Source: Pedobacter antarcticus (GTDB lineage Bacteria > Bacteroidota > Bacteroidia > Sphingobacteriales > Sphingobacteriaceae). Taken from it: a stretch of 64,000 bases of DNA. Positions 18,129-25,890 of this stretch are shown here, piece after piece. The stretch spans positions 310,001 through 374,000 of the forward strand of contig NZ_FONS01000002.1 of NCBI RefSeq assembly GCF_900112985.1. Reading direction: 5' to 3'. The position numbers and the translations under genes were made by a program. Numbering within the stretch: the stretch's first letter is position 1; every line of letters starts with the position of its first letter. The notes beneath the pieces are model-generated. The model was not told the DNA's origin. It saw nothing but the letters and a program-made list of their open reading frames with translations, and made no database searches.

Positions 18129-18160
18129 GGTTCTGCCGTAAACCGGCAGGACCCTTTTTT
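18129..18160 (+). terminator. Terminator-like hairpin between susD and the enzyme genes
   Basis: GGTTCTGCCG (18129-18138) and CGGCAGGACC (18144-18153) form a 10-bp stem with one T-G wobble and a 5-nt loop, followed by CTTTTTT. It lies inside the apparent operon, 5 nt after the susD stop and about 16 nt before GH51. It probably reduces transcription of the enzymes relative to susCD. Confidence 0.75.
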
Positions 18161-18175
18161 AATTAAATTAATACG

Positions 18176-19723
18176 ATGATGATGCAAAAAACTACATGGC
18201 TTAAAACAATCTGTCTGTCTGTGATGGGCATAGGTTTCAGTACCGCGATGCAAGCGCAGACGAAGGTTAGTCTTCAGACAACACAGAATGGTGGAACAAT
18301 CAGTAAACACATTTACGGGCATTTCGCCGAGCATCTGGGGAGAAGTATTTACGACGGCTTTTATGTTGGTGAAAAATCGACGATTCCGAATACGGCCGGT
18401 GTGCGTAATGATATTGTTGCTGCGCTTAAGAACTTGAATATTCCGAATTTGCGCTGGCCTGGTGGCTGTTTCGCCGATCGATACCATTGGAAAGACGGTA
18501 TTGGTCCGAAAGCAGACAGACCTTCTATCGTGAATACGATGTGGGGAGGCGTAACAGAAGATAACAGTTTCGGGACACACGATTTTTTAAATATGTGTAA
18601 ACTCCTGGGTACCGAACCATATCTTGCTGGAAATACAGGTAGTGGTACTGTGCAGGAATTATCTGACTGGGTACAATACGTGAATTTCGAAGGTAAAAGT
18701 CCGATGTCGGACCTGCGTGTGCAGAATGGACAAGAGAAACCATGGAATGTCAAATTCTGGGGAGTAGGTAATGAGGCCTGGGGTTGCGGCGGAAATATGA
18801 CACCGGAATATTACGTGGGAGAGTACAGGAGATTCGCCACCTTTATGGAAGGTAAAGACCTTTATAAAGTAGCTTCCGGAGCAAATGTGGACGACTATCA
18901 CTGGACGGAAACACTCATGAAAGGTATCCCTTTAGGTTTGATGGACGGCGTCGCGCTGCATCACTATTCCTTCCCAAGCTGGGAGAAGAAGGGGCCGGCA
19001 GTAGGGTTTTCAGAACAACAATATTTTGAAACTATGAAAACTGCGCTGAGAATGGATGAGCTGATCACCAAACATTCTGCTATTATGGATAAATATGATC
19101 CTGCAAAAAAGATTGGTTTGGTTGTGGATGAATGGGGTGGCTGGTTTGAAGTTGAGCAAGGGACTAATCCAGGCTTTCTGTATCAACAGAATACCATGAG
19201 AGATGCTATGATAGCAGGTGCTACGCTAAATATCTTCAACAATCATAATGAAAGGGTTAAAATTGCGAATCTGGCTCAATGTGTAAATGTATTGCAGGCG
19301 GTAATTCTGACAAAGGGAGAGAAAATGCTACTATCCCCGACATATCATGTAATGGAAATGTACAAAGTACATCAGGATGCAACCCGTATTCCTTTAACAA
19401 TTGAAACTGGCGATTATATGCTGGGTAGTGAAAAACTACCGGCGGTATCTGTATCTGCTTCGGTTGATGCAGCTGGGAAAAGCCATATTTCGCTAGTCAA
19501 TATACAGTCTAAAAAAGGAGAAGAGATTACAATTGATCTGAAAGGTAAAAACTTTAAACAGGTAAACGGAAGAATCCTGACTTCAGGAAAAGTAGATGAT
19601 CATAACGATTTTGATCATCCGGATAAGATTAAACCGGCAGCATTTAAAGATGCGGTATTGAAAGACGGAAAATTAACAGTTAAACTGCCGGCCTTTTCGG
19701 TAGCAGTATTAGAATTAATTTAA
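18176..19723 (+). CDS. Alpha-L-arabinofuranosidase, GH51 (short form)
   Basis: Releases terminal alpha-L-arabinofuranose from arabinan, arabinoxylan or arabino-oligosaccharides with retention. It has 515 residues with a signal peptide (cleavage near AMQA-Q, about residue 27), so it is exported. The (beta/alpha)8 domain holds the acid/base E200 in GVGNEAWG and the nucleophile E319 in VVDEWGGWF, with PGGCFADRYHWKDGIGP (about 95-111) shaping the -1 site. The C-terminal beta-domain ends in LPAFSVAVLEL. Three consecutive ATG codons make the exact start uncertain by two residues. GH43 follows after 21 nt. Confidence 0.93.
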   Translation: MMMQKTTWLKTICLSVMGIGFSTAMQAQTKVSLQTTQNGGTISKHIYGHFAEHLGRSIYDGFYVGEKSTIPNTAGVRNDIVAALKNLNIPNLRWPGGCFADRYHWKDGIGPKADRPSIVNTMWGGVTEDNSFGTHDFLNMCKLLGTEPYLAGNTGSGTVQELSDWVQYVNFEGKSPMSDLRVQNGQEKPWNVKFWGVGNEAWGCGGNMTPEYYVGEYRRFATFMEGKDLYKVASGANVDDYHWTETLMKGIPLGLMDGVALHHYSFPSWEKKGPAVGFSEQQYFETMKTALRMDELITKHSAIMDKYDPAKKIGLVVDEWGGWFEVEQGTNPGFLYQQNTMRDAMIAGATLNIFNNHNERVKIANLAQCVNVLQAVILTKGEKMLLSPTYHVMEMYKVHQDATRIPLTIETGDYMLGSEKLPAVSVSASVDAAGKSHISLVNIQSKKGEEITIDLKGKNFKQVNGRILTSGKVDDHNDFDHPDKIKPAAFKDAVLKDGKLTVKLPAFSVAVLELI

Positions 19724-19744
19724 GCCAGGTATAAACGAAATATT

Positions 19745-20722
19745 ATGCAAAAATTAACAGACCGGATTGGTATGGGGCTATTGATGCTGCTGGGCTTCTG
19801 GAACTTTCAGGCCCTGGCACAACAGACGGGCAATCCGATTATACAAGATAAGTATACCGCAGATCCTGCGGCATTAGTTCACCAGGATAAAGTTTATCTG
19901 TATGCCGGGCATGATGAAGCTCCTGCTGGAAAGGAACATTATGTAATGAATGAGTGGCTGGTTTATTCCTCTTCAGACCTGAAGAACTGGACTGAGCATC
20001 CCGTACCCCTGAAGGCAAAAGATTTTGGTTGGGCAAAAGGAGATGCCTGGGCTTCGCAAGTTATTGAAAGAGAGGGCAAGTTTTATTGGTATGCGACTGT
20101 CGAACACGGCAGCATTAAAGGTAAGGCCATAGGAGTTGCCGTTGCAGATAATCCTTTGGGCCCATTTAAAGATGCCAGAGGATCGGCATTGATTACGAAT
20201 GACATGACAACCGGCCAGACCAGCATCAGCTGGGATGACATTGATCCCACGGTATTTATCGATGATGACGGACAAGCATACCTATATTGGGGTAATACCC
20301 AATGCTACTATATTAAGCTGAAAAAAAATATGATCGAACAGGATGGCCCTATACATACGGTAGATCTGCCAAACTTTACGGAGGCGCCATGGCTGCATAA
20401 ACGCAAAGACTGGTATTATCTTTCTTATGCCTACCAGTTTCCGGAAAAAATAGCTTACGCTATGAGTAGAAGTGCTACCGGTCCCTGGGAATATAAAGGG
20501 ATCTTAAATGAGGTTGCCGGGAACTCCAATACTAACCATCAGGCCATAATTGATTTTAAAGGTAAATCATATTTTATATACCACAATGGCTCGATTCCCA
20601 CTGCTGGCGGCAGTTACAGACGCTCTGTCTGTATTGAAGAATTACATTACAATGCCGATGGCACAATGAAACGTATACAAATGACCACCGAAGGATTAAG
20701 GTCCGGAGAAAGCAAAAAATAA
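19745..20722 (+). CDS. Glycoside hydrolase family 43 (arabinofuranosidase/xylosidase-like)
   Basis: A five-bladed beta-propeller, inverting enzyme acting on arabinose- or xylose-containing oligomers. It has 325 residues with a signal peptide (cleavage near QALA-Q, about residue 25). The catalytic triad can be seen: base D40 in YTADPAAL, pKa-setting D167 in WDDIDPTVF and acid E213 in NFTEAPWLH. There is no extra beta-sandwich domain. The exact specificity (alpha-arabinofuranosidase or beta-xylosidase) cannot be told; the two GH51 neighbours favour arabinosides. The next gene starts 1 nt after its stop codon, so translation is probably coupled. Confidence 0.9.
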   Translation: MQKLTDRIGMGLLMLLGFWNFQALAQQTGNPIIQDKYTADPAALVHQDKVYLYAGHDEAPAGKEHYVMNEWLVYSSSDLKNWTEHPVPLKAKDFGWAKGDAWASQVIEREGKFYWYATVEHGSIKGKAIGVAVADNPLGPFKDARGSALITNDMTTGQTSISWDDIDPTVFIDDDGQAYLYWGNTQCYYIKLKKNMIEQDGPIHTVDLPNFTEAPWLHKRKDWYYLSYAYQFPEKIAYAMSRSATGPWEYKGILNEVAGNSNTNHQAIIDFKGKSYFIYHNGSIPTAGGSYRRSVCIEELHYNADGTMKRIQMTTEGLRSGESKK

Positions 20723-20723
20723 G

Positions 20724-22715
20724 ATGAAATTTAAACCATTTGCCCTTGCGGCCATTACTGCACTTTGCACATTACAGGTGCAAGCACAAAAAACCCGGAC
20801 GATTGTTGTAGATCCGGCAAAACAGACCGCTAAAGTACAACCGGAAATGTGGGGTGTGTTTTTCGAAGATATTAATATGGGGGCAGACGGCGGGATTTAT
20901 GCCGAGCTGATTAAAAACCGCTCCTTTGAATTTTATAAACCCATGATGGGTTGGAAGGTCGAAGGAAAACGTATAGAAGGCGATGTGCTGGTGCTGAACA
21001 GACAGGAAAGCAAATCATCCAATCCGCGTTATATCCGTGTAAAAACTGGGGGGAAACAGACAGATCTCGCCTTATATAACGAAGGCTTCAAAGGCATTGG
21101 TGTTAAAAAAGGGCTGGAGTATGATTTTTCCGTTATGTACCGCCAGCAGCAGAAGGGGCTTAAACTCCACATAGCACTGGTGGACAGCACAGGAAAGGTA
21201 CTTGGGCAGTCTGAATTGATACCAGAAAAACCAGATGGTCAGTGGCAGAGTCAGCACGCCAGTTTTAAATCCGCAGAAACGGTAGAGAAAGCTAACTTTA
21301 AAATCTGGTTTGAAGGCGAGGGAGCAATCGATCTAGATATGATCTCGCTGTTTCCGGGTGATACCTGGAAGAACAGAAAGGGCGGTCTAAGGGGAGATAT
21401 GGTACAGCTTTTAGCTGATATGAAACCTGGATTTGTCCGCTTTCCGGGTGGTTGTATCGTCGAAGGACATGACCTGTCGACCCGTTACCAGTGGAAAAAA
21501 ACAATAGGTCCTGTTGCCGATCGTGAAGTAATCATAAACCGATGGAATACCGAATTTGCACACAGACCCTCTCCCGATTATTATCAGACTTTTGGGCTTG
21601 GTTTTTATGAATATTTTCAGCTTGCTGAAGATATAGGAGCAACTGCGTTACCTATTCTGAATTGTGGAATGGCCTGTCAGTTTAATACGGCAGAGCTGGT
21701 TCCTCTTGATGAGCTGGGTCCTTATATCCAGGATGCGCTGGATCTGGTTGAATTCGCGAACGGTGCGGTTAGTACACCATGGGGCAAAGTACGGGCAGAC
21801 ATGGGACATCCGGAACCTTTTAATTTAAAAATGCTTGGAGTCGGGAACGAAAACTGGGGACCTCAGTATTTGGAAAGACTGGAGTTGTTCACCAAAGCAT
21901 TAAAAAGTAAATATCCGGATATCCTGCTAGTTAACAGTTCAGGAACAGATCCGGACGGGGAACGTTTCGATTTGCTGAATACTTCTTTACGGAAAATGAA
22001 AGCAGATATTATCGATGAACATTATTACAGATCACCGGACTGGTTTCTGAAGAATGCAAACCGTTATGATAGCTATGACCGGAAAGGATCAAAAGTTTTT
22101 GCTGGTGAATATGCAGCACAGAGCAAGGCTATTGCTAATCCTGGTAATCAAAATAATTGGGAATGTGCTATTGCCGAAGCGGCTTTTCTAACTGGTTTGG
22201 AACGTAATGCAGACGTTGTTCATATGGCTTCTTATGCCCCGCTTTTTGCACATGCTGAAGGTTGGCAATGGACACCAGACATGATCTGGGTAGATAACCT
22301 GAATGTGTATGGAACGCCTAATTATTACGTGCAGAAACTGTATTCTCTTTATAAAGGGACAGATGTCGTTAGTATTTTGGAAGACAATAAATTTATTTCC
22401 GGCCAGCAAGGGATTTATGCATCGGCTGTTACCGACAGCGAGACCGGCGAACTGATTATCAAAATAATCAATCCTGGTAAGGAAACCCTTAGCAGGGAGA
22501 TTCAGATTAAAGGGAGCAAAAAAGCTGCAGCAACTGCTCAGCTTATCCTGCTGCAAAACAATAACCCGGGGGCTGTGAATACTTTTAGTAATGCAGTGAA
22601 TGTAAGTCCTGAGACTTCGCCGCTGTCCGTAAAGAATAATAAAGTTAATCTGGAATTGAAACCCTACTCTTTTAATTTGATCAGGGTTGATCTGAAAGGT
22701 AAAGGTGTTTTGTAA
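20724..22715 (+). CDS. Alpha-L-arabinofuranosidase, GH51 with CBM-like insert
   Basis: The second GH51 of the locus, 663 residues with a signal peptide (cleavage near VQAQ, about residue 22). It is longer than the first because a carbohydrate-binding-like beta-sandwich (about 65-212) precedes the barrel. Key residues: PGGCIVEGHDL (about 241-251), acid/base E376 in GVGNENWG and nucleophile E462 in FAGEYA. The C-terminal beta domain follows from about 555. It belongs to the subgroup that acts on branched arabinan or arabinoxylan; the target is inferred. Its start is 1 nt past the GH43 stop and the final GH43 follows by 13 nt. Confidence 0.93.
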   Translation: MKFKPFALAAITALCTLQVQAQKTRTIVVDPAKQTAKVQPEMWGVFFEDINMGADGGIYAELIKNRSFEFYKPMMGWKVEGKRIEGDVLVLNRQESKSSNPRYIRVKTGGKQTDLALYNEGFKGIGVKKGLEYDFSVMYRQQQKGLKLHIALVDSTGKVLGQSELIPEKPDGQWQSQHASFKSAETVEKANFKIWFEGEGAIDLDMISLFPGDTWKNRKGGLRGDMVQLLADMKPGFVRFPGGCIVEGHDLSTRYQWKKTIGPVADREVIINRWNTEFAHRPSPDYYQTFGLGFYEYFQLAEDIGATALPILNCGMACQFNTAELVPLDELGPYIQDALDLVEFANGAVSTPWGKVRADMGHPEPFNLKMLGVGNENWGPQYLERLELFTKALKSKYPDILLVNSSGTDPDGERFDLLNTSLRKMKADIIDEHYYRSPDWFLKNANRYDSYDRKGSKVFAGEYAAQSKAIANPGNQNNWECAIAEAAFLTGLERNADVVHMASYAPLFAHAEGWQWTPDMIWVDNLNVYGTPNYYVQKLYSLYKGTDVVSILEDNKFISGQQGIYASAVTDSETGELIIKIINPGKETLSREIQIKGSKKAAATAQLILLQNNNPGAVNTFSNAVNVSPETSPLSVKNNKVNLELKPYSFNLIRVDLKGKGVL

Positions 22716-22728
22716 TATTTAAGATTTC

Positions 22729-23754
22729 ATGATAATATATAAACGAATCCGCAATCTGTTTTTTCTGTTGATACTTGTGTCGACAAGTTTAAAAAGTTTA
22801 GCACAGCAACCGGCAGGGCAGATTTCTGTGCATGATCCGGTGATGATCAAAGCAGCCGGGACCTATTATCTTTTTTCGACAGGCATGGGGATCTCCGTAT
22901 GGACTTCCCCGGACCTGAAGAACTGGAAGCCCGGTACGCCGGTTTTTAGTGCTGGTCCGGTTTGGGCGGAGCAATCAATTCCAGGATTTAAAGGTCACAT
23001 TTGGGCTCCTGATATTGTTTATAAGAATAATAGATATTATCTATACTACTCCGTGTCTGCTTTTGGAAAGAATACATCTGCAATAGGTGTGGCAACTAAT
23101 CCGACGCTTGACCAGTCTTCACCAACATATCTTTGGACAGACCATGGAGAAGTGATCCGGAGTATCCCGGGTGAAACTAACTGGAATGCGATTGATCCTA
23201 ATATCATTACTGATGAAAAGGGGCAGTCCTGGATGGCTTTTGGTTCTTTCTGGGATGGCCTTAAATTAATAAGAATGTCGGCAGATCTGCTGCGTACTGA
23301 GGGCGATATCCGTCAGATGCCGACCATTGCGAGTAGAAAAGAGGATCCGGATTCTGCAAATCCACCGGCATTGGAAGGATTACCTCAGGATGCCGGTGGC
23401 AATTCTATAGAAGCACCGTTTCTTTATAAAAAGAACGGTTTTTACTATCTGTTTGCTTCTGTTGATTATTGCTGTCAGGGTGTGAAAAGCACTTATAAGA
23501 TGATTGTCGGCAGGTCAAAAACTGTCGAAGGACCATATCTGGATAAGCAAGGGAAAGCAATGAACCGTGGTGGTGGCAGCCTGTTGCTGGAAGGCGATCA
23601 GAATTGGTACGGCACAGGACATAATGCAGTCGCTAATTTTGATGGAACCGATTACCTGATTTTCCATGGATATGATGCACATGATCAAGGCAAACCTAAG
23701 TTACGTTTAGAAAAACTTGACTGGCCCGGAGGCTGGCCAGCTGTACGTAAATAG
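22729..23754 (+). CDS. GH43 endo-alpha-1,5-L-arabinanase-like
   Basis: A beta-propeller enzyme with the arabinanase pattern: base D36 in SVHDPVM, WAPDIVYKNNRYYLYYSVS (about 92-110), D156 in AIDPNII and acid E228 in SIEAPFL. It has 341 residues with a signal peptide (hydrophobic 10-25, LAQQ). The SAFGKNTSAIG segment is typical of enzymes that cut linear alpha-1,5-arabinan. Together with the two GH51 and the other GH43 it would complete arabinan breakdown. It is the last gene of the locus; only 29 nt separate its stop from that of the convergent MFS gene, with no strong terminator. Confidence 0.92.
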   Translation: MIIYKRIRNLFFLLILVSTSLKSLAQQPAGQISVHDPVMIKAAGTYYLFSTGMGISVWTSPDLKNWKPGTPVFSAGPVWAEQSIPGFKGHIWAPDIVYKNNRYYLYYSVSAFGKNTSAIGVATNPTLDQSSPTYLWTDHGEVIRSIPGETNWNAIDPNIITDEKGQSWMAFGSFWDGLKLIRMSADLLRTEGDIRQMPTIASRKEDPDSANPPALEGLPQDAGGNSIEAPFLYKKNGFYYLFASVDYCCQGVKSTYKMIVGRSKTVEGPYLDKQGKAMNRGGGSLLLEGDQNWYGTGHNAVANFDGTDYLIFHGYDAHDQGKPKLRLEKLDWPGGWPAVRK

Positions 23755-23783
23755 CCTAAAAAGCTATCGGAGAGTGGATACCG

Positions 23784-25082
23784 TTAAATTTCCTGATGCT
23801 CCTTGTCCTGTATTTCTGTTAAATTCAGACCGAGGAGACTTTTTGTTTTAGTATACGTAATCCCTGCAACCAGGATCGTCATACAGCCGCCAAAAACTAC
23901 CGCTGGTACCGTTCGCATCAGTTTGGCAGTTAATCCCGACTCAAATGCCCCAATTTCATTTGAGGAACCGATAAACATACTATTTACTGCAGAAACCCTG
24001 CCCCGCATTTCATCCGGGGTAAGGAGCTGCATAATGGTAGAGCGGATCAGTACACTGATACTGTCAAATGCACCTTCCATAAACAGGAATACCAATGTCA
24101 GGTAGAAATTCTTTGAAAGCCCGTAGCAGATAATACTGGTTCCGAATCCGGCTACCGCGATTAACAAGTTTCTCCAGGGGCGGTTCATCGGACTAATTCG
24201 GGTCATGGCTAACATGGTTAGAACGGCTCCGGAAGAAGCGGCCGCACGCATGAAACCAAGGCCTTCAGATCCTACTTTAAGAATGTCATTTGCGAAGACC
24301 GGAAGCAGTGCGACTGCTCCACCGAAGAATACAGAGAAAAGGTCCAGGCTCATTGCACCGAGCATAATCTTATTATTAAAGACAAATTTTACACCTTCAG
24401 TAAGGCTGGTTACAATATCTTCTTTAGGAATAAAACGCGGTGGATGTTTGCGTAGAAAAAAGATACAGACGAGTGCTACGCTTATAAAAAAGAGAATGAC
24501 GCTATAGGTGGCAGTAATGCCGAAAAAGGCGTAAATCAGGCCACCTACGGCCGGGCCTACTATAGAGGCAGTCATATAGGCCGAACTGTTCCAAGTACTG
24601 GAATTTGGATAGAGTTCTTTTGGGATAATCTGCGCCATGATGGAGAAGGTTGCAGGGCTGAAAAAGCCTCGGGCAATACCGATTCCGAAAACCATGGTGT
24701 ACATGATCGGGATAATATAGCTCACCGGTACAAAACGGTGCATATAGGTCGTTGTGGCTATCAGCATGATTAGGCTGCAGAAGAAAACTCCGGCAAAAAT
24801 CTTAAATAGCAGGGCCCTCTTTTCCGATTTATCTGCAACATATCCACCATAAAGGGCTATGCCAATTGCAGGAATCGCTTCACAAAGACCTACCAGCCCC
24901 AGAGCCAGTGGATCTTTTGTTAAATGGTAAATATGAAATCCGATAATGACGGCTTGCATCTGGTAAGCGAAGGTAAAGAAGAAGCGCATACCGAGGTAAG
25001 ATCTGAATTCCCTGAAACGCAGGGCTGCGTAAGGATCTTTTGTATTGGGTATCTGGGGATTGTCCAATGTTTTTTTGAACAA
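23784..25082 (-). CDS. Major facilitator superfamily transporter
   Basis: An inner-membrane secondary transporter of 432 residues with about twelve hydrophobic helices. The loop 2-3 motif GGYVADKSEKR (about 79-89) is the MFS motif A, and MRGRVSAVN in the second half is its counterpart. It resembles the EntS/MFS_3 group. The substrate is unknown. It lies 44 nt downstream of thiE on the same strand with no terminator between, so it may belong to the thiamine-linked transcript. It converges with the arabinan locus and is not obviously part of it. Confidence 0.85.
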   Translation of the reverse strand: MFKKTLDNPQIPNTKDPYAALRFREFRSYLGMRFFFTFAYQMQAVIIGFHIYHLTKDPLALGLVGLCEAIPAIGIALYGGYVADKSEKRALLFKIFAGVFFCSLIMLIATTTYMHRFVPVSYIIPIMYTMVFGIGIARGFFSPATFSIMAQIIPKELYPNSSTWNSSAYMTASIVGPAVGGLIYAFFGITATYSVILFFISVALVCIFFLRKHPPRFIPKEDIVTSLTEGVKFVFNNKIMLGAMSLDLFSVFFGGAVALLPVFANDILKVGSEGLGFMRAAASSGAVLTMLAMTRISPMNRPWRNLLIAVAGFGTSIICYGLSKNFYLTLVFLFMEGAFDSISVLIRSTIMQLLTPDEMRGRVSAVNSMFIGSSNEIGAFESGLTAKLMRTVPAVVFGGCMTILVAGITYTKTKSLLGLNLTEIQDKEHQEI

Positions 25083-25126
25083 ATGTAATAGTTACCGGCT
25101 TTTTTACAATAAAATATCAGATAATC

Positions 25127-25759
25127 TTAACGAAGCAGCGCATAAAATTCACGATAAGCCTCTCCCATATCTTCCGCCTGGTTTATTGCAGAAGATGCAG
25201 CGATTCCAAAGATTCCGGTATCCATCAAAGCGGCAATATCGGCTGCGGTGATTCCTCCGACTGCAATTATAGGTACGTCCGGCAGATGCGTATTCGCTTC
25301 CTCCATCAAAATATTGAATCCGGCCGTGCCAAGAGGTGCAAGATCCGTTAATTTGGTTGTGCTTGTTTTAAAAGGACCATAGCCAATATAATCTGCTCCT
25401 GCCAATGCCAGCCGGACTGCATCTGCTGCGGTGTGAGCTGTGCCGCCAACAGTAAATTCTTCTCCTAGCTGTTCCTTAATTGCATCAATAGGTGCATGGG
25501 TGTCCTCCAGGTGGAAACCCTGAATGTCTGCCAGTTTACTTAGGTGTATATGTTCGGTGACAATCAGTGTGGCACCCCAATCGTCGCAGATTTCCGCTAT
25601 CGGGATAATATCGGCAAGCAGTTCCTGATCGTTTTTCGTCAGACAGCGATATTGTATCCATTTAGCACCAGCTTCACATGCGATTCTTGCCTGATCGATA
25701 TGGCTCAGCCCTGGAATATCATGGGTAATAAACTGCAGTTTTTCTATATATTTTTTCAA
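25127..25759 (-). CDS. thiE: Thiamine-phosphate synthase
   Basis: Joins HMP-pyrophosphate and the thiazole phosphate to make thiamine phosphate; a TIM barrel. Visible motifs: LQFITHD at the start, KWIQYRCLTK (the QxRxK substrate loop), DWGATLIVTEH, VGGTAHTAADA, GADYIGYGPFKTSTTK and the phosphate-binding PIIAVGGITAADI. I start at the TTG at 25757-25759 (210 residues, family norm). The longer frame to 25840 would begin inside a strong hairpin that follows the receptor gene and adds 27 residues unlike the family. TenI-like isomerase is the alternative, but the QxRxK and GPxxxT motifs favour ThiE. Confidence 0.85.
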   Translation of the reverse strand: MKKYIEKLQFITHDIPGLSHIDQARIACEAGAKWIQYRCLTKNDQELLADIIPIAEICDDWGATLIVTEHIHLSKLADIQGFHLEDTHAPIDAIKEQLGEEFTVGGTAHTAADAVRLALAGADYIGYGPFKTSTTKLTDLAPLGTAGFNILMEEANTHLPDVPIIAVGGITAADIAALMDTGIFGIAASSAINQAEDMGEAYREFYALLR

Positions 25760-25825
25760 TTTTTTATCTCTTAGAGGTGAATAAAGCCAGACGTTAATAC
25801 AATAATCAACAGCTATAAAATTAAA

Positions 25826-25868
25826 CAGCGGCAGAAACAAGGCCGGAATTGCTTTATTTCTGCCGCTG
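25826..25868 (-). terminator. Hairpin terminator between the TonB receptor and thiE
   Basis: CAGCGGCAGAAA and TTTCTGCCGCTG form a perfect 12-bp inverted repeat around a 19-nt loop. On the minus strand a T-rich stretch (TTTAATTTTATA) follows. It lies 22 nt past the receptor stop codon. Its position argues that thiE starts downstream, at 25759. Confidence 0.7.
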
Positions 25869-25890
25869 CAGGCAAATGTAGTGGTTTGGA

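Noticed and set aside
25760..25840. N-terminal extension of ThiE
   Set aside because: It starts in the hairpin after the receptor gene and does not match the family.
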